A program made the translations under genes and the position numbers. From positions 62,001 to 126,000 of the forward strand of contig NZ_QKSM01000006.1 of assembly GCF_003234185.1 (NCBI RefSeq): a DNA stretch of 64,000 bases. Direction: 5' to 3'. The notes under the pieces were generated by a model. The model saw only the letters and a program-made list of their open reading frames with translations, made no database searches and had not been told where the DNA came from. Each line of letters begins with the position of its first letter. The first letter of the stretch is position 1. Origin of the DNA: Curtobacterium sp. MCSS17_008 (lineage in GTDB: Bacteria > Actinomycetota > Actinomycetes > Actinomycetales > Microbacteriaceae). This document shows, piece after piece, positions 8,041 to 20,685 of the stretch.

Positions 8041-8768
8041 GCACCCGCATCGACGGCCGCAGCGCCTCCGACCACCGTCCGGTCAGCATCGAACGGGGGT
8101 GGAGCACGCAGGCCGAGGGCAGTGCGCTCATCTCGTTCGGCAACACGAAGGTGCTCTGCACGGCCTCCTTCACGAACGGCGTCCCGCGGTGGATGGCCGG
8201 CAAGGGCACCGGGTGGGTGACCGCGGAGTACTCGATGCTGCCGCGTTCGACCAACGAGCGCATGCAGCGTGAGTCGATCAAGGGCAAGGTCGGCGGACGC
8301 ACGCACGAGATCTCGCGGCTCATCGGGCGGTCGCTGCGCGCCGTCGTCGACATGAAGGGCCTCGGCGAGAACACCCTCGTCATCGACTGCGACGTGCTGC
8401 AGGCCGACGGCGGCACCCGCACGGCGTCGATCACCGGTGCCTACGTCGCGATGGCCGACGCGATCGAGTGGGGCCGCGACAAGGGCTTCATCGCGAAGAA
8501 GGCCACGCCGCTCACCGACAGCGTCCAGGCGATCTCGGTCGGCATCGTCGGGGGTGAGCCGATGCTCGACCTGGCGTACACCGAGGACTCCGCGGCCGAC
8601 ACCGACATGAACATCGTCACGACGGGCTCCGGGAAGTTCATCGAGGTGCAGGGCACGGCCGAGCACGCGCCGTTCGACCGTGACGAGCTGAACACGCTGC
8701 TCGACCTCGGCCTGGCGGGCAACCGGTCCCTCGCGGCGATCCAGCGCGACGTGCTGGGGCTCGCGTGA
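8037..8768 (+). CDS. rph: Ribonuclease PH
   Basis: Phosphorolytic 3'-5' exoribonuclease that trims tRNA and other RNA 3' ends. The 243-aa protein spans one complete RNase PH fold. Visible signatures are VLCTASF, the [14 protein letters not shown] segment, the [19 protein letters not shown] stretch containing the Arg residues used for phosphate and RNA contact, and [24 protein letters not shown] residues around 125-140 (here [18 protein letters not shown]). It overlaps murI by 4 bp at its start and rdgB by 4 bp at its end (GTGA), so it is translationally coupled on both sides. Confidence 0.97.
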   Translation: MSTRIDGRSASDHRPVSIERGWSTQAEGSALISFGNTKVLCTASFTNGVPRWMAGKGTGWVTAEYSMLPRSTNERMQRESIKGKVGGRTHEISRLIGRSLRAVVDMKGLGENTLVIDCDVLQADGGTRTASITGAYVAMADAIEWGRDKGFIAKKATPLTDSVQAISVGIVGGEPMLDLAYTEDSAADTDMNIVTTGSGKFIEVQGTAEHAPFDRDELNTLLDLGLAGNRSLAAIQRDVLGLA

Positions 8769-9358
8769 CCGCCCGCACGGTCGTCCTCGCGACCCACAAC
8801 CAGGGCAAGGTCGTCGAGCTCCGCGGGATCCTCGGCGAGGCGCTCGGCGAGGGCGTCGAACTCGTCGGCTACGACGGCCCGGAACCGGTCGAGGACGGCG
8901 ACACCTACGCGGCGAACGCCCTCATCAAGGCTCGCGCCGCGGTCGCGCACACGGGGCTGCCGGCGCTCGCCGACGACTCCGGGATCGCGGTCGACGCGCT
9001 CGGCGGTGCGCCCGGCATCCACTCGGCCCGGTACGCGGGGACCCGGGTCGACGCGGACAACATCGCGCTGCTGCTGCAGAACCTGGAGGGCGTGGTCGAA
9101 CGGACCGCCGCCTTCGTCTGCGCAGCGGCGTTCGTCACGCCGGACGGCACGGAGCACCTGTTCGAGGCGGTCTGGAACGGCGAGGTCCTGACCGCACCGG
9201 TCGGGGACGGCGGCCACGGGTACGACCCCGTCTTCCAGCCGGACGACGCGGACCGGTCGGCGGCGCAGCTCAGCCGCGACGAGAAGAACGCCCTGAGCCA
9301 CCGGTCGAAGGCGTTCCGCGGGATCGCGCCGATCGTGCGGGAGTACTTCGGGGTCTGA
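8765..9358 (+). CDS. rdgB: RdgB/HAM1 non-canonical purine NTP pyrophosphatase
   Basis: Hydrolyses dITP, ITP and XTP to monophosphates, keeping deaminated purines out of nucleic acids. The 197-aa protein has the N-terminal nucleotide-binding motif [11 protein letters not shown], the catalytic/metal segment [17 protein letters not shown] followed by HSARYAG, and the C-terminal [15 protein letters not shown]. All expected blocks are present and length is typical. The GTG start overlaps the rph stop by 4 bp and no nearer start fits. It is the last gene of the murI operon; a DedA gene lies convergently downstream after a 105-bp gap that contains a recent 46-bp duplication. Confidence 0.96.
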   Translation: MTARTVVLATHNQGKVVELRGILGEALGEGVELVGYDGPEPVEDGDTYAANALIKARAAVAHTGLPALADDSGIAVDALGGAPGIHSARYAGTRVDADNIALLLQNLEGVVERTAAFVCAAAFVTPDGTEHLFEAVWNGEVLTAPVGDGGHGYDPVFQPDDADRSAAQLSRDEKNALSHRSKAFRGIAPIVREYFGV

Positions 9359-9382
9359 CGGAGGCACGCGAGCGCCGGACGG

Positions 9383-9478
9383 GTCGGAGCCCGGGTGACG
9401 AGCGGCTGCCGCCCTACTGCCCCGCCGGGCGCGTCGGAGCCCGGGTGACGAGCGGCTGCCGCCCTACTGCCCCGCCGG
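9383..9478. repeat. 46-bp tandem duplication at the 3' end of the dedA gene
   Basis: Two identical 46-bp copies, 9383-9428 and 9433-9478, separated by 4 bp. The second copy contains the last codons and TAG stop of the DedA gene (stop at 9464-9466) plus the bases just after it; the first is a downstream duplicate. Identity suggests a recent slippage or recombination event. Confidence 0.9.
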
Positions 9479-10177
9479 ACGGACCGGGCCCCCGGCGGCG
9501 GCCGCCTCGGCCTCGGCGGCGTGCTTCGCCCTGCGCGCGGTGCGCCAGTAGTGCAGACCCGCGGGGACGACCGTCACGACGACGGCGAGGATGAGGATGA
9601 CGTCGATGTAGTTGCGGACGAGGTCGGCCACCGGGGGGATGTAGCCGAGGAAGTACCCGAGGAACGTCACGCCGACACCCCAGACGACGGCGCCGACGGC
9701 GTTGTACAGCGAGTACTTCTTGTAGTTCATACGCCCGACACCCGCGGCGATCGGCGCGAAGGTGCGCACGACGGGGACGAACCGGGCGAGGATGACCGCG
9801 AGCGGCCCGAAGCGGTGGAAGAACGCGTTGGTGCGGTCGACGTTCTCCTTCGAGAACAACCCGCTCTCCTTGCGCTCGAAGATCGGCGGGCCGGCCTTCT
9901 TGCCGATGTAGTACCCGAGTTCCCCGCCGAGGAACGCAGCGAGACCGATGAGCAGCGCGACCACCCAGATCGGGATGCCGCCGAGGCTGCCGCCCTGCTG
10001 GAAGGCGAAGAGCCCGGTGATCACGAGCAGGCTGTCGCCCGGGAAGATGAAGCCGACCAGCAGGCCCGTCTCCGCGAAGACGATCACGCAGACCGCGAGG
10101 ACGGCGAACGCTCCGAAGTCCGTCAGGATGTGGTTCGGGTCGAGCCACGGGATCAGTGCGAGGGGTACGGCGTGCAT
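9464..10177 (-). CDS. DedA family membrane protein
   Basis: A 237-aa inner-membrane protein of the DedA/SNARE-associated family, whose members are linked to undecaprenyl-phosphate or phospholipid flipping and membrane homeostasis. Seen are the reentrant motif ETGLLVGFIFPGDSLL (residues about 34-50), the Gly-rich GGELGYYIGKKAGP, and the conserved RFVPVVRTFAPIAAGVGRM block with its two Arg, followed by two C-terminal membrane segments and an Ala/Glu-rich tail. The start ATG follows GGAAGAA. The 3' end has been duplicated in tandem (see the repeat at 9383). Which lipid it acts on is not known. Confidence 0.92.
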   Translation of the reverse strand: MHAVPLALIPWLDPNHILTDFGAFAVLAVCVIVFAETGLLVGFIFPGDSLLVITGLFAFQQGGSLGGIPIWVVALLIGLAAFLGGELGYYIGKKAGPPIFERKESGLFSKENVDRTNAFFHRFGPLAVILARFVPVVRTFAPIAAGVGRMNYKKYSLYNAVGAVVWGVGVTFLGYFLGYIPPVADLVRNYIDVILILAVVVTVVPAGLHYWRTARRAKHAAEAEAAAAGGPVRPAGQ

Positions 10178-10295
10178 GGTTCTTCCGGTCCTGGAGGCGG
10201 CGGCACGGGGAAGGCTCCCGCGGGACGAGGGTACCGTCCGTGGTCGCGACGCCCATCCGCCGTCAGGCTGACTTCGCCGGCCCGCCGACCACCGG

Positions 10296-10376
10296 TGCGG
10301 AAGGAGGGACTCGAACCCTCACGCCTGGGGCACAGGAACCTAAATCCTGCGTGTCTACCGATTCCACCACTCCCGC
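10296..10376 (-). tRNA. tRNA-Leu (anticodon TAG)
   Basis: Minus-strand gene of 81 nt without the CCA. The acceptor stem GCGGGAG pairs with CTTCCGC (one G-T). The anticodon stem CAGGA/TCCTG encloses the loop TTTAGGT with anticodon TAG at the central positions. The T arm GAGGGTTCGAGTCCCTC is standard. The variable arm is short for a leucine tRNA. CCA is not encoded (CCG follows the discriminator A). Confidence 0.95.
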
Positions 10377-10442
10377 GAGCAGCGGCAGTCTACCGAGCGC
10401 CACCCGCCGGGCGGACGCGAGCCGCGCCTCCCGTCCGCTCCG

Positions 10443-11771
10443 TCACCGGAGCTGGCGCGGCAGGTACCGCGGCACGTACCGCAGCAGGATCCCCGCGCCG
10501 ACCAGGCCGAGGACCCCCATCACCCCGCTCGCGAGCGCGAGCGATGCGACGGCCGTGACGCCGGAGATGACCAGGGGCGCGGCCGCCGAGCCGAAGTCGC
10601 CCGTGAAGCGCCACGCCCCGAGGAACGGGGCCGGGTTGCCCCGCGGAGCGAGGTCCGCGCCGAGCGTCATGAGGATGCCGCTGCCGACGCCGTTCGCGAG
10701 GGACATGGCGATGGCGATGGCGACGAACCAGCCGACCCTCGCGTCCAGGTGGCCGCTCCAGGCGAGCAGGAAGTAGCTGATCGCCAGGCCGAGCATGCAC
10801 GGCAGCGCGCTCGCCAGCCGTCCCCACCGGTCCATGATCTGGCCGCTGGTGTAGAAGAGCGCGAAGTCGACGGCCCCGGCGATGCCGATGACGAGCGCCG
10901 CCGAGGAGTCGTCCAACCCGACGCTGACCGCCCAGAGCGGGAGGATGACCTGTCGCCCCGCCCGGAGCGCCCCGATGAGCGCGGCGCCGCTGCCGAGTCG
11001 CGCGAGGACGGCGCGGTTGTCGCGGATGGTGCGGAAGAGGCCGGTGGCCTCGCGTTCGACGAACTGCGCGCCGGTGTCGGTCGGCGGCTCGTCGGGATGG
11101 GGGACGGGTGCCGTCCGGGAGGTCGCCTCCGGAGCGGCCGTCGTCGTGTCCGGACGGGAGGCGCGGCTCGGCAACCGCAGACCGCGGACGCCCGTCGCGG
11201 GGTCGCGGAGCACGAGGAGCACGACCGCCGCCGCCAGGCAGCAGACGACGTGGATCCAGAACGCGCTCTGCGTCGTCCCCGTCAGGTGGACGACGCCGGC
11301 CGAGACGAACGGTCCCACGAAGTAGCCGAAGCGGAACACGCCACCGAGGCTCGAGAGCGCGCGGGCGCGGATGCGCAGCGGGATCGCGGTCGTCATGTAG
11401 GCGTGCCGGGCGAGCGCGAAGACCGCCGTCGAGACGCCGACCAGGAACACCCCGACCGCGAGCACCCAGGGGCTCGGCGAGACGACGCAGACGAGCAGAC
11501 CGACGACGGAGACGACCGCGGCGCCCATCATCGCGTTCCGCTCGCCGATCCGGCCGACGACGACGCCGGAGGGCACGTCGCCGATGAGCTCGCCGACCAG
11601 GATGAGCGCGGCGACGAAGCCCGCGAAGGCCAGGCTCGCGCCGAGGGAGTCGGCCGCGATGGGGATGATCGGGATGATGGCCCCCTCGCCGATCGCGAAG
11701 AGCGCCGCGGGGAGGAACCCGGACAGCAGGACGCCGCGGCGGTCGAAGGCGTCGTTCGTGGTGCTCGTCAT
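10443..11771 (-). CDS. MFS transporter
   Basis: A 442-aa major facilitator with two six-helix halves joined by a hydrophilic linker around residues 195-245. The half-motif [11 protein letters not shown] after helix 2 and the equivalent [11 protein letters not shown] in the second half are the classical MFS loop motifs. The drug-efflux subgroup is the closest general match, but the substrate is unknown. The ATG at 11771 begins the first hydrophobic region; 43 bp separate it from the divergent mnmA start. The linker includes a stretch encoded by the recurrent GGACGGGAGGCGCG sequence. Downstream lies tRNA-Leu on the same strand. Confidence 0.88.
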   Translation of the reverse strand: MTSTTNDAFDRRGVLLSGFLPAALFAIGEGAIIPIIPIAADSLGASLAFAGFVAALILVGELIGDVPSGVVVGRIGERNAMMGAAVVSVVGLLVCVVSPSPWVLAVGVFLVGVSTAVFALARHAYMTTAIPLRIRARALSSLGGVFRFGYFVGPFVSAGVVHLTGTTQSAFWIHVVCCLAAAVVLLVLRDPATGVRGLRLPSRASRPDTTTAAPEATSRTAPVPHPDEPPTDTGAQFVEREATGLFRTIRDNRAVLARLGSGAALIGALRAGRQVILPLWAVSVGLDDSSAALVIGIAGAVDFALFYTSGQIMDRWGRLASALPCMLGLAISYFLLAWSGHLDARVGWFVAIAIAMSLANGVGSGILMTLGADLAPRGNPAPFLGAWRFTGDFGSAAAPLVISGVTAVASLALASGVMGVLGLVGAGILLRYVPRYLPRQLR

Positions 11772-11801
11772 CGTCGAGCCACGGTACGCCGGTCGCGGAG
11801 T

Positions 11802-11807
11802 TACCCT
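11802..11807 (+). promoter_or_regulatory. -10 box, leaderless promoter of mnmA
   Basis: TACCCT is followed by 6 nt and the ATG at 11814. Confidence 0.55.
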
Positions 11808-11813
11808 GGACGC

Positions 11814-12920
11814 ATGCGTGTACTGGCGGCGATGAGCGGTGGGGTCGACTCGGCGGTGGCCGCGGCGCGGGCCGTCGACGCGGGGCACGACGTCGTCGGT
11901 GTGCACCTGGCCCTGAGCCGGATGCCGGGCACCCTGCGGACCGGCAGCCGCGGCTGCTGCACCATCGAGGACTCGATGGACGCGCAGCGTGCGGCCTCGG
12001 CGCTCGGAATCCCGTACTACGTGTGGGACTTCTCGGCGCGGTTCAAGGAGGACGTCGTCGACGACTTCGTCGCCGAGTACCAGGCCGGCCGGACCCCGAA
12101 CCCGTGCATGCGCTGCAACGAGCGGATCAAGTTCGCGGCGCTGCTCGAGAAGGCCCTCGCGCTCGGGTTCGACGCCGTCTGCACCGGCCACTACGCCTCG
12201 ATCCTCACGGGTCCGGACGGCTCGCGCGAGCTGCACCGCTCCGCCGCGTGGGCGAAGGACCAGTCGTACGTGCTCGGCGTGCTGACGGCCGAGCAGCTCG
12301 AGCACGCGATGTTCCCGCTCGGTGCGACCCCGTCGAAGGACGAGGTCCGGGCCGAGGCCGCGGCGCGCGGGCTCACCGTCGCGCAGAAGCCCGACTCGTA
12401 CGACATCTGCTTCATCCCGGACGGTGACACCCGCGGTTGGTTGGCCGACCGGGTGGGTACCGAGCCCGGTGCGGTCGTGGAGCGCGACGGCACGGTCGTC
12501 GGCGAGCACGAGGGAGCGACCGGCTACACGGTGGGGCAGCGCCGCGGCCTCCACCTCGGCCGCCCGGCGCCGGACGGCAAGCCGCGCTTCGTGCTCGAGA
12601 TCCGCCCGAAGGAGAACACCGTCGTCGTCGGGCCGAAGGAGGCCCTCGACGTCCGGTCGATGGCCGGAGCACGCTTCACCTGGGCCGGCACCGCTCCGGC
12701 GGACCCGTCGGAGCCCTTCGCGTGCGACGTGCAGATCCGCGCGCACGCCGACCCGGTGCCCGCGACCGCCCGGGTGGCGGACGGGGAGCTCGTGATCGAC
12801 GTCGACGAGCCGCTCTCCGGCGTCGCGCCGGGGCAGACCGCCGTCGTCTACGTCGGTACGCGGGTGCTCGGGCAGTGCACGATCGACCGGACCGTGTCGG
12901 CGGTGCCGGCGGCCGTCTGA
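11814..12920 (+). CDS. mnmA: tRNA-specific 2-thiouridylase
   Basis: Installs the 2-thio group on U34 of Lys, Glu and Gln tRNAs using ATP and a protein persulfide. The 368-aa protein starts with the PP-loop motif [12 protein letters not shown]. The catalytic Cys pair is visible in [12 protein letters not shown] (around residue 100) and in [11 protein letters not shown] (around residue 196). [10 protein letters not shown] marks the start of the C-terminal barrel domains. The ATG at 11814 is chosen because the PP-loop begins six residues later and a -10 box lies 6 nt upstream; the longer open frame upstream is antisense to the MFS gene. Confidence 0.97.
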   Translation: MRVLAAMSGGVDSAVAAARAVDAGHDVVGVHLALSRMPGTLRTGSRGCCTIEDSMDAQRAASALGIPYYVWDFSARFKEDVVDDFVAEYQAGRTPNPCMRCNERIKFAALLEKALALGFDAVCTGHYASILTGPDGSRELHRSAAWAKDQSYVLGVLTAEQLEHAMFPLGATPSKDEVRAEAAARGLTVAQKPDSYDICFIPDGDTRGWLADRVGTEPGAVVERDGTVVGEHEGATGYTVGQRRGLHLGRPAPDGKPRFVLEIRPKENTVVVGPKEALDVRSMAGARFTWAGTAPADPSEPFACDVQIRAHADPVPATARVADGELVIDVDEPLSGVAPGQTAVVYVGTRVLGQCTIDRTVSAVPAAV

Positions 12921-12950
12921 CCGGTACGCCCGGAGGTCGACGGTGTGTCG

Positions 12951-13013
12951 ACGGTGTGCGCGTGGTCCGGGCGGCGCGGGGCGGGGCGGCGTCCACGGTG
13001 TGCGCGTGGTCCG
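12951..13013. repeat. 19-bp direct repeats between mnmA and ligA
   Basis: The sequence ACGGTGTGCGCGTGGTCCG occurs at 12951-12969 and again at 12995-13013, 44 bp apart, in the 136-bp gap. Role unknown. Confidence 0.7.
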
Positions 13014-13053
13014 ACCGTCCTGCGCCGGGGTCGGCGGCGCACGGTAGAACTGA

Positions 13054-15402
<2,349 letters not shown>

Positions 15403-15504
15403 TCAGGCACACCGGGATGCGGTCCACCGGAGGGACACGCCTGCCGGTGTACCCAGTTCGAGGGGCAAGTCGCAGCGCAGACCCCCTCGTGGGCGCGATC
15501 TCCT

Positions 15505-15510
15505 TACACT
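15505..15510 (+). promoter_or_regulatory. Possible -10 box upstream of DUF1023 hydrolase
   Basis: TACACT in a locally AT-richer patch, about 60 nt upstream of the TTG start. No convincing -35 was found. Confidence 0.3.
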
Positions 15511-15573
15511 CGATAGGGCATCACTCGTCGCCTGGAGGGGGAGGACGAGACGGCCTTCCCGGGGGAGACCTGA

Positions 15574-16974
15574 TTGCTGCTCATCGCTGCGGCCCTGCTC
15601 ACCGCCTCGATGCACTCGGTGGGAGTGATCGAGGCCCCCATCGCGCCCACGGCCACCTCGCGTGCCCACGTCGCCGAGGTGTCACCGGAGTCGGGGCCCG
15701 CGGCCCGCGGCGAGGGCCCGGCGGACGAGGGCCTCGAGGTGCTCGCCCGTGCGCACGGCCGAGCCTTCCTGACGGACCTCGTCACCGTCGACCTCGGCGA
15801 CCTCGAACGCGCCGACCGTGACGACCGCGTCCTGGCGACGGCGCAGGACCGTCCGCCGCCGGCGACGGAGGTCGCCAGCTGGTGGGCGGGCCTCTCCGAC
15901 GCCACCCGCGACCGGCTCGCCGCAGTCGCCCCGTCCGTGGTCGGGAACCTCGACGGTGTGCCGTACGACGTCCGGGACCGCGCGAACCGACTCACCCTCG
16001 CCCACGAGTCCCTCGGGACGGGCGCGTCCGGCGGCGGCGCCGACACCTCCGTCGACGCCGGTACCACGACCGACACCGCACGCAGTGCGATGCTCGAGCA
16101 GGTCCGGGCGGCTCTGCACCGCGAACCCGGCGAGGCGGCTCGGTCCCTCGTCGTGCTCGACACGCGGGGGTCCGGACGGGCGGCGATCGCCGTCGGCGAC
16201 CTCGGGACCGCCCACGACGTCACGGTGGTCGTCCCCGGGATGTTCTTCACCGTCACGGGGCAGATGCACGACTTCACCGACACCGCCGGTCACCTGTACG
16301 ACGAACAGGTGACCGTGTCAGCACGCGCCGCGAGCGGCACGGGCGCGGACCCCACGAGCGGCGCCGTGCTGGCGTGGATGGGGTACCGGACGCCGGACAT
16401 GTCGAACATCCTGACCCTCGGCCTCGCCCGGACGGGCGCCGAGCGGCTCGAGCGGGTGGTCGACGGGCTGGACGCCGTCCGCGGGGACGACCGGCCCCGG
16501 CTCAACGTCGTCGCCCACTCGTACGGCTCGACGACGGCGCTCATGGCGCTCTCCTCCGGTCGCATGCAGGCGGACTCGCTCACCGTGCTCGGCTCGCCCG
16601 GCAGCGACGTGCGCACCGCATCGGAGCTCGCCGTGCACGCGGGACAGGTCTACGTCGGCGACGCGCACAGCGACCCGATCGCCGGCTCCGGGTACTTCGG
16701 CACCGATCCGGGCTCGCCGGGGTTCGGCTCGACGCTCCTCGACCTGTCCGCGGGCGCGACGACGCGTGACGACGGGGTCTTCCGACGCCCGGAGGGGCAC
16801 AACGACTACCTCAAGCCCGGGACGGCGTCGTTGCACGACGTCGCGCTCATCGCCGTCGGACGCGGCGACCTCGTGCGGCACCATGCCCGACGCGGCCAGG
16901 ACGGCGGCGGCGGCCCGCGGACGGCACCGGACATGTACCTCCTGCGGCCGCAGGACTTCCAGCCGCGCGACTGA
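15574..16974 (+). CDS. Alpha/beta hydrolase, DUF1023 family
   Basis: A 466-aa protein with a hydrophobic N-terminus (LLIAAALLTASM) consistent with a signal or membrane anchor, then an actinobacterial DUF1023 alpha/beta hydrolase domain in the C-terminal two thirds. The nucleophile elbow is AHSYGS (around residue 314), and a candidate catalytic Asp and His lie in VGDAHSDPI and PEGHNDYL. The start is inferred as TTG at 15574: an in-frame TGA directly precedes it and GGGGGAG lies 9 nt upstream, so this is the earliest possible start. Substrate unknown. It stands alone between ligA and gatC. Confidence 0.82.
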   Translation: MLLIAAALLTASMHSVGVIEAPIAPTATSRAHVAEVSPESGPAARGEGPADEGLEVLARAHGRAFLTDLVTVDLGDLERADRDDRVLATAQDRPPPATEVASWWAGLSDATRDRLAAVAPSVVGNLDGVPYDVRDRANRLTLAHESLGTGASGGGADTSVDAGTTTDTARSAMLEQVRAALHREPGEAARSLVVLDTRGSGRAAIAVGDLGTAHDVTVVVPGMFFTVTGQMHDFTDTAGHLYDEQVTVSARAASGTGADPTSGAVLAWMGYRTPDMSNILTLGLARTGAERLERVVDGLDAVRGDDRPRLNVVAHSYGSTTALMALSSGRMQADSLTVLGSPGSDVRTASELAVHAGQVYVGDAHSDPIAGSGYFGTDPGSPGFGSTLLDLSAGATTRDDGVFRRPEGHNDYLKPGTASLHDVALIAVGRGDLVRHHARRGQDGGGGPRTAPDMYLLRPQDFQPRD

Positions 16975-17002
16975 CCCGCGCGGGCGAGCACCCCGAGGCT
17001 CC

Positions 17003-17035
17003 GCCGGTGCCGGTGCCGGTGCCGGTGCCGGTGCC
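17003..17035. repeat. GCCGGT hexamer microsatellite
   Basis: Five perfect GCCGGT units plus a partial unit, just upstream of the gatC promoter. Replication slippage could change its length. Confidence 0.9.
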
Positions 17036-17089
17036 GACCGTGCGCGTCCGTGCCCCACCAGGCGTGGCGACGCCGCCGGACACGGCCAA

Positions 17090-17095
17090 TAGACT
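17090..17095 (+). promoter_or_regulatory. -10 box of gatCAB
   Basis: TAGACT, followed by a leader of about 28 nt containing GGAG before the gatC ATG. Unlike most promoters here, this one gives a leadered mRNA. Confidence 0.45.
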
Positions 17096-17129
17096 GGTGC
17101 GCATCCCACGAACCGATCGACGGAGCACC

Positions 17130-17429
17130 ATGCCTGACATCACGAGCGAGCAGGTCGCGCACCTGGCGAACCTCGCGCGTATCGCACTCACGCCCGACGA
17201 GATCGAGAAGCTGACCGGGGAGCTGTCGCACATCGTCGAGAGCGTCGCCAAGGTCGCCGAGGTCGCGACCGACGACGTCCCGGCGACGAGCCACCCGGTG
17301 CCGCTCGGCAACGTCACCCGACCCGACGTGGTGGGGCAGACGCTGACCCAGGAGCAGGCGCTGTCCGGCGCCCCGGACTCCGACGGCGAACGGTTCCGTG
17401 TGACGGCGATCCTCGGCGAAGAACAGTAG
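17130..17429 (+). CDS. gatC: Asp-tRNA(Asn)/Glu-tRNA(Gln) amidotransferase subunit C
   Basis: Small 99-aa subunit that stabilises the GatA-GatB complex, which amidates Glu-tRNA(Gln) (and Asp-tRNA(Asn)) in bacteria lacking the direct synthetase. The N-terminal helix [18 protein letters not shown] is the family signature, and the C-terminal [13 protein letters not shown] tail is typical. The ATG at 17130 follows GGAG and excludes an upstream Val-Pro-rich open frame created by a GCCGGT microsatellite. gatA follows after 11 bp. Confidence 0.96.
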   Translation: MPDITSEQVAHLANLARIALTPDEIEKLTGELSHIVESVAKVAEVATDDVPATSHPVPLGNVTRPDVVGQTLTQEQALSGAPDSDGERFRVTAILGEEQ

Positions 17430-17440
17430 GCGACGAAACG

Positions 17441-18988
17441 ATGACCGACGACATCACCAAGCTCAGCGCCGCAGCGCTCGCGGACGCCCTCGTGGCGCGC
17501 GACGTCTCGAGCGTCGAGGCCACCCAGGCCCACCTCGACCGCATCGCAGCGGTCGACGGTGACGTGCACGCGTTCCTGCACGTCAACGAGAACGCCCTCG
17601 CCGTCGCGAAGTCGATCGACTCGCGCCGTGCCGCGGGCGACGACCTCGGTGCGCTCGCGGGCGTGCCGATCGCCGTGAAGGACGTCCTGTGCACCCAGGA
17701 CATGCCGACGACCTCCGGCTCGAAGATCCTCGAGGGCTGGCGCCCGCCGTACGACGCCACCCCGGTCGCGAAGCTCCGCGCCGCCGGCCTCGTGCCGCTC
17801 GGCAAGACGAACATGGACGAGTTCGCGATGGGCTCGACCACCGAGTTCTCGGCGTACGGCCCGACGCGCAACCCGTGGGACCTCGACCGCATCCCCGGCG
17901 GGTCGGGTGGCGGTTCGGCCGCCGCGGTCGCCGCGCACGAGGCACCCTTCGCCCTCGGCTCCGACACCGGTGGCTCGATCCGCCAGCCGGGCGCCGTCAC
18001 CGGCACCGTCGGCGTCAAGCCGACGTACGGCGGCGTGAGCCGCTACGGCGCGATCGCCCTCGCGTCGAGCCTCGACCAGATCGGTCCGGTGTCGCGCACC
18101 GTCCTCGACGCCGCGCTCCTGCACGACGTCATCGGCGGGCACGACCCGAAGGACTCCACGTCGATCCCGGACGTCTGGCCGTCCATGGCCGCGGCCGCGC
18201 GCGAGGGCCTGCAGGCCGACACGCTGCGTGGGCTCAAGGTGGGCATCGTGAAGGAGCTGGCCGGGGGCGAGGGCTTCCAGGCCGGCGTCACGCAGCGCTT
18301 CCGTGAGACGGTGGCGATCCTCGAGCAGGCGGGAGCCGAGGTCGTGGAGATCGACGCGCCGTCATTCGCCTACGCCATCAGCGCCTACTACCTGATCCTC
18401 CCGGCGGAGGCCTCGTCGAACCTCGCGAAGTTCGACTCGGTGCGCTTCGGCCTCCGGGTCACGCCCGAGGGCGGCGCCACGGTCGAGGACGTCATGGCCG
18501 CGACGCGCGAGGTCGGATTCGGTCCCGAGGTCAAGCGCCGCATCATCCTCGGCACCTACGCGCTGAGCGCCGGGTACTACGACGCGTACTACGGCTCCGC
18601 GCAGAAGGTGCGCACCCTGGTGCAGCGCGACTTCGCGGCCGCGTTCGACCAGGTCGACCTGCTCATCAGCCCGTCGGCGCCGACGACCGCGTTCCCCCTG
18701 GGCGAGCGTCTCGACGACCCGCTGTCGATGTACCTCAACGACCTCACGACGATCCCGGCGAACCTCGCCGGCGTCCCCGGCATGAGCATCCCGAACGGTC
18801 TCGCGCCCGAGGACTCGCTGCCGACCGGTGTGCAGCTCATGGCCCCGCAGCGCGAGGACGCCCGCCTGTACCGCTACGGCGCCGCGCTCGAGCGCCTGCT
18901 CGAACAGCAGTGGGGCCGCCCGCTCATCGACAGCATCCCGGACCTCGACCAGTCTCAGCAGTCCGCTGCGCAGGAAGGTGTGATCTGA
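17441..18988 (+). CDS. gatA: Asp-tRNA(Asn)/Glu-tRNA(Gln) amidotransferase subunit A
   Basis: Amidase subunit that releases ammonia from glutamine for the transamidation reaction. The 515-aa protein belongs to the amidase signature family: the catalytic Lys lies in PIAVKDVL (around residue 80), the cis-Ser in [12 protein letters not shown] (around 155) and the nucleophilic Ser in [10 protein letters not shown] (around 179). [13 protein letters not shown] and the C-terminal [10 protein letters not shown] and TGVQLM segments are also as expected. It lies 11 bp after gatC and its stop shares one base with the gatB start (TGATG). Confidence 0.97.
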   Translation: MTDDITKLSAAALADALVARDVSSVEATQAHLDRIAAVDGDVHAFLHVNENALAVAKSIDSRRAAGDDLGALAGVPIAVKDVLCTQDMPTTSGSKILEGWRPPYDATPVAKLRAAGLVPLGKTNMDEFAMGSTTEFSAYGPTRNPWDLDRIPGGSGGGSAAAVAAHEAPFALGSDTGGSIRQPGAVTGTVGVKPTYGGVSRYGAIALASSLDQIGPVSRTVLDAALLHDVIGGHDPKDSTSIPDVWPSMAAAAREGLQADTLRGLKVGIVKELAGGEGFQAGVTQRFRETVAILEQAGAEVVEIDAPSFAYAISAYYLILPAEASSNLAKFDSVRFGLRVTPEGGATVEDVMAATREVGFGPEVKRRIILGTYALSAGYYDAYYGSAQKVRTLVQRDFAAAFDQVDLLISPSAPTTAFPLGERLDDPLSMYLNDLTTIPANLAGVPGMSIPNGLAPEDSLPTGVQLMAPQREDARLYRYGAALERLLEQQWGRPLIDSIPDLDQSQQSAAQEGVI

Positions 18989-20493
18989 TGGCGCAGAAGG
19001 ACGCGCTGATGGACTTCGACGAGGCGCTCGAGCGTTTCGAGCCGGTGCTCGGCTTCGAGGTGCACGTCGAACTCGCGACGAAGACGAAGATGTTCTCGGA
19101 CGCGCCGAACTTCTTCGGTGGCGAGCCGAACACGAACGTCACGCCGGTCGACCTCGGGCTGCCCGGGTCGCTGCCGGTCGTCAACGAGCAGGCCGTGCGG
19201 TACTCGATCCAGCTGGGGCTCGCGCTCGGCTGCTCGATCGCCGAGTCCTCGCGGTTCGCCCGGAAGAACTACTACTACCCGGACAACCCGAAGAACTACC
19301 AGATCTCGCAGTACGACGAGCCGATCGCGTTCGAGGGTGAGGTCGAGGTCGAGCTCGCCGACGGCACGATCTTCCAGGTGCCGATCGAGCGCGCCCACAT
19401 GGAGGAGGACGCCGGCAAGCTCACCCACGTCGGTGGCGCCACGGGCCGCATCCAGGGCGCCGAGTACTCGCTCGTCGACTACAACCGCGCCGGCGTCCCG
19501 CTCGTCGAGATCGTCACGAAGCCGATCTTCGGCGCGAAGGACCGCGCCCCCGAGCTCGGCGCCGCGTACGTGCAGGTCATCCGTGACCTCGTCCGGGCGC
19601 TCGGCGTCTCCGAGGCCCGCATGGAGCGCGGCAACCTGCGCTGCGACGCGAACATCTCGCTGCGCCCGTGGGGCCAGGCGGAGCTCGGCACCCGGACCGA
19701 GACGAAGAACGTCAACTCGTTCCGCGCCGTCGAGCGCGCCATCCGCTACGAGATCCAGCGCCAGGCCGCGATCCTCGCCGCGGGCGGCACGATCACGCAG
19801 GAGACGCGCCACTGGCACGAGGACACCGGGCGCACCTCGGCCGGCCGCCCGAAGTCGGACGCCGACGACTACCGCTACTTCCCGGAGCCCGACCTGCTCC
19901 CCGTCGTGCCGGACCCCGCCGTCGTCGAGGAGCTCCGGGCGTCCCTGCCCGAGGCGCCCGTCGCGCGCCGTCGTCGGCTCAAGGGCGAGTGGGCCTTCAG
20001 CGACCTCGAGTTCCAGGACGTCGTCAACGGCGGGCTGCTCGACGAGGTCGAGGCCACGGTCGCCGCCGGTGCGTCGCCGCAGGCCGCCCGCAAGTGGTGG
20101 ACGGGCGAGATCAGCCGCGTCGCGAACGCGCAGGAGGCCGCCGCGGGCGACCTCGTCTCGCCGCAGCACGTCGCCGAGACGATCGCGCTCGTCGAGTCCG
20201 GCGACCTGACCGACCGTCTGGCGCGCCAGGTGCTCGAGGGCGTCATCGCCGGCGAGGGCTCGCCGGCGCAGGTCGTCGAGGCCCGCGGGCTCAAGGTCGT
20301 CTCGGACGACTCGGCGCTCACCGCCGCGGTCGACCAGGCCCTGGCCGCCCAGCCCGACGTCCTCGCCAAGATCCAGGACGGCAAGGTCCAGGCCGCCGGC
20401 GCGATCATCGGCGCGGTCATGAAGGCGATGAAGGGCCAGGCCGACGCCGCCCGCGTCCGTGAGCTGGTCCTGGAGCGCGCGCAGCAGTCGTAG
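18988..20493 (+). CDS. gatB: Asp-tRNA(Asn)/Glu-tRNA(Gln) amidotransferase subunit B
   Basis: tRNA-binding and kinase subunit that activates the misacylated amino acid before amidation. The 501-aa protein has the GFEVHVEL start motif, the Cys-containing [11 protein letters not shown] segment, [10 protein letters not shown] and [23 protein letters not shown] stretches (described in parts: RKNYYYPD and NYQISQYD), and the helical C-terminal YqeY-like tail with [16 protein letters not shown]. The ATG shares a base with the gatA stop. A very strong hairpin 19 bp after the stop probably terminates the operon. Confidence 0.97.
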   Translation: MAQKDALMDFDEALERFEPVLGFEVHVELATKTKMFSDAPNFFGGEPNTNVTPVDLGLPGSLPVVNEQAVRYSIQLGLALGCSIAESSRFARKNYYYPDNPKNYQISQYDEPIAFEGEVEVELADGTIFQVPIERAHMEEDAGKLTHVGGATGRIQGAEYSLVDYNRAGVPLVEIVTKPIFGAKDRAPELGAAYVQVIRDLVRALGVSEARMERGNLRCDANISLRPWGQAELGTRTETKNVNSFRAVERAIRYEIQRQAAILAAGGTITQETRHWHEDTGRTSAGRPKSDADDYRYFPEPDLLPVVPDPAVVEELRASLPEAPVARRRRLKGEWAFSDLEFQDVVNGGLLDEVEATVAAGASPQAARKWWTGEISRVANAQEAAAGDLVSPQHVAETIALVESGDLTDRLARQVLEGVIAGEGSPAQVVEARGLKVVSDDSALTAAVDQALAAQPDVLAKIQDGKVQAAGAIIGAVMKAMKGQADAARVRELVLERAQQS

Positions 20494-20512
20494 CGCGACC
20501 GACAGACGGACG

Positions 20513-20559
20513 GGCGCGCCCCGCGCAGCGGCAACGCGAAGCGTTGCGCGGGGCGCGCC
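20513..20559 (+). terminator. Strong hairpin after gatB
   Basis: Perfect 15-bp arms (20513-20527 and 20545-20559, GGCGCGCCCCGCGCA and its complement) enclose 17 nt. An alternative fold uses an inner GCAACGC-GAA-GCGTTGC hairpin stacked on a 12-bp stem. No T-run follows, as for the other hairpins here. The flanks carry ACGGACGGG and GCCTCCCGTCCGTC, matching the terminator family at 41327 and 49538. Confidence 0.7.
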
Positions 20560-20685
20560 GACCGAACCCGCGAGGGAGGGGTGGCGGACCCCGCCACGTG
20601 CCTCCCGTCCGTCGTCGTGTCGGTCCGTCGTCGTGCCGGTCCGCGATCCTGGGGACGCGTCAGCGACCCGGTGACAGGATGAGGA

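Noticed and set aside
11771..11800. Leaderless promoter for the MFS gene from TACCGT on the minus strand
   Set aside because: The box is 9 nt from the ATG, outside the 6-7 nt seen at the other genes, so it was not called.
10749..11813. Upstream extension of mnmA
   Set aside because: The frame is open for 355 extra codons but is antisense to the MFS gene and low complexity; the PP-loop and the -10 box place the start at 11814.
17007..17129. Longer gatC starting in the Val-Pro repeat
   Set aside because: The added residues come from the GCCGGT microsatellite and lack conservation; ATG 17130 has a ribosome binding site.
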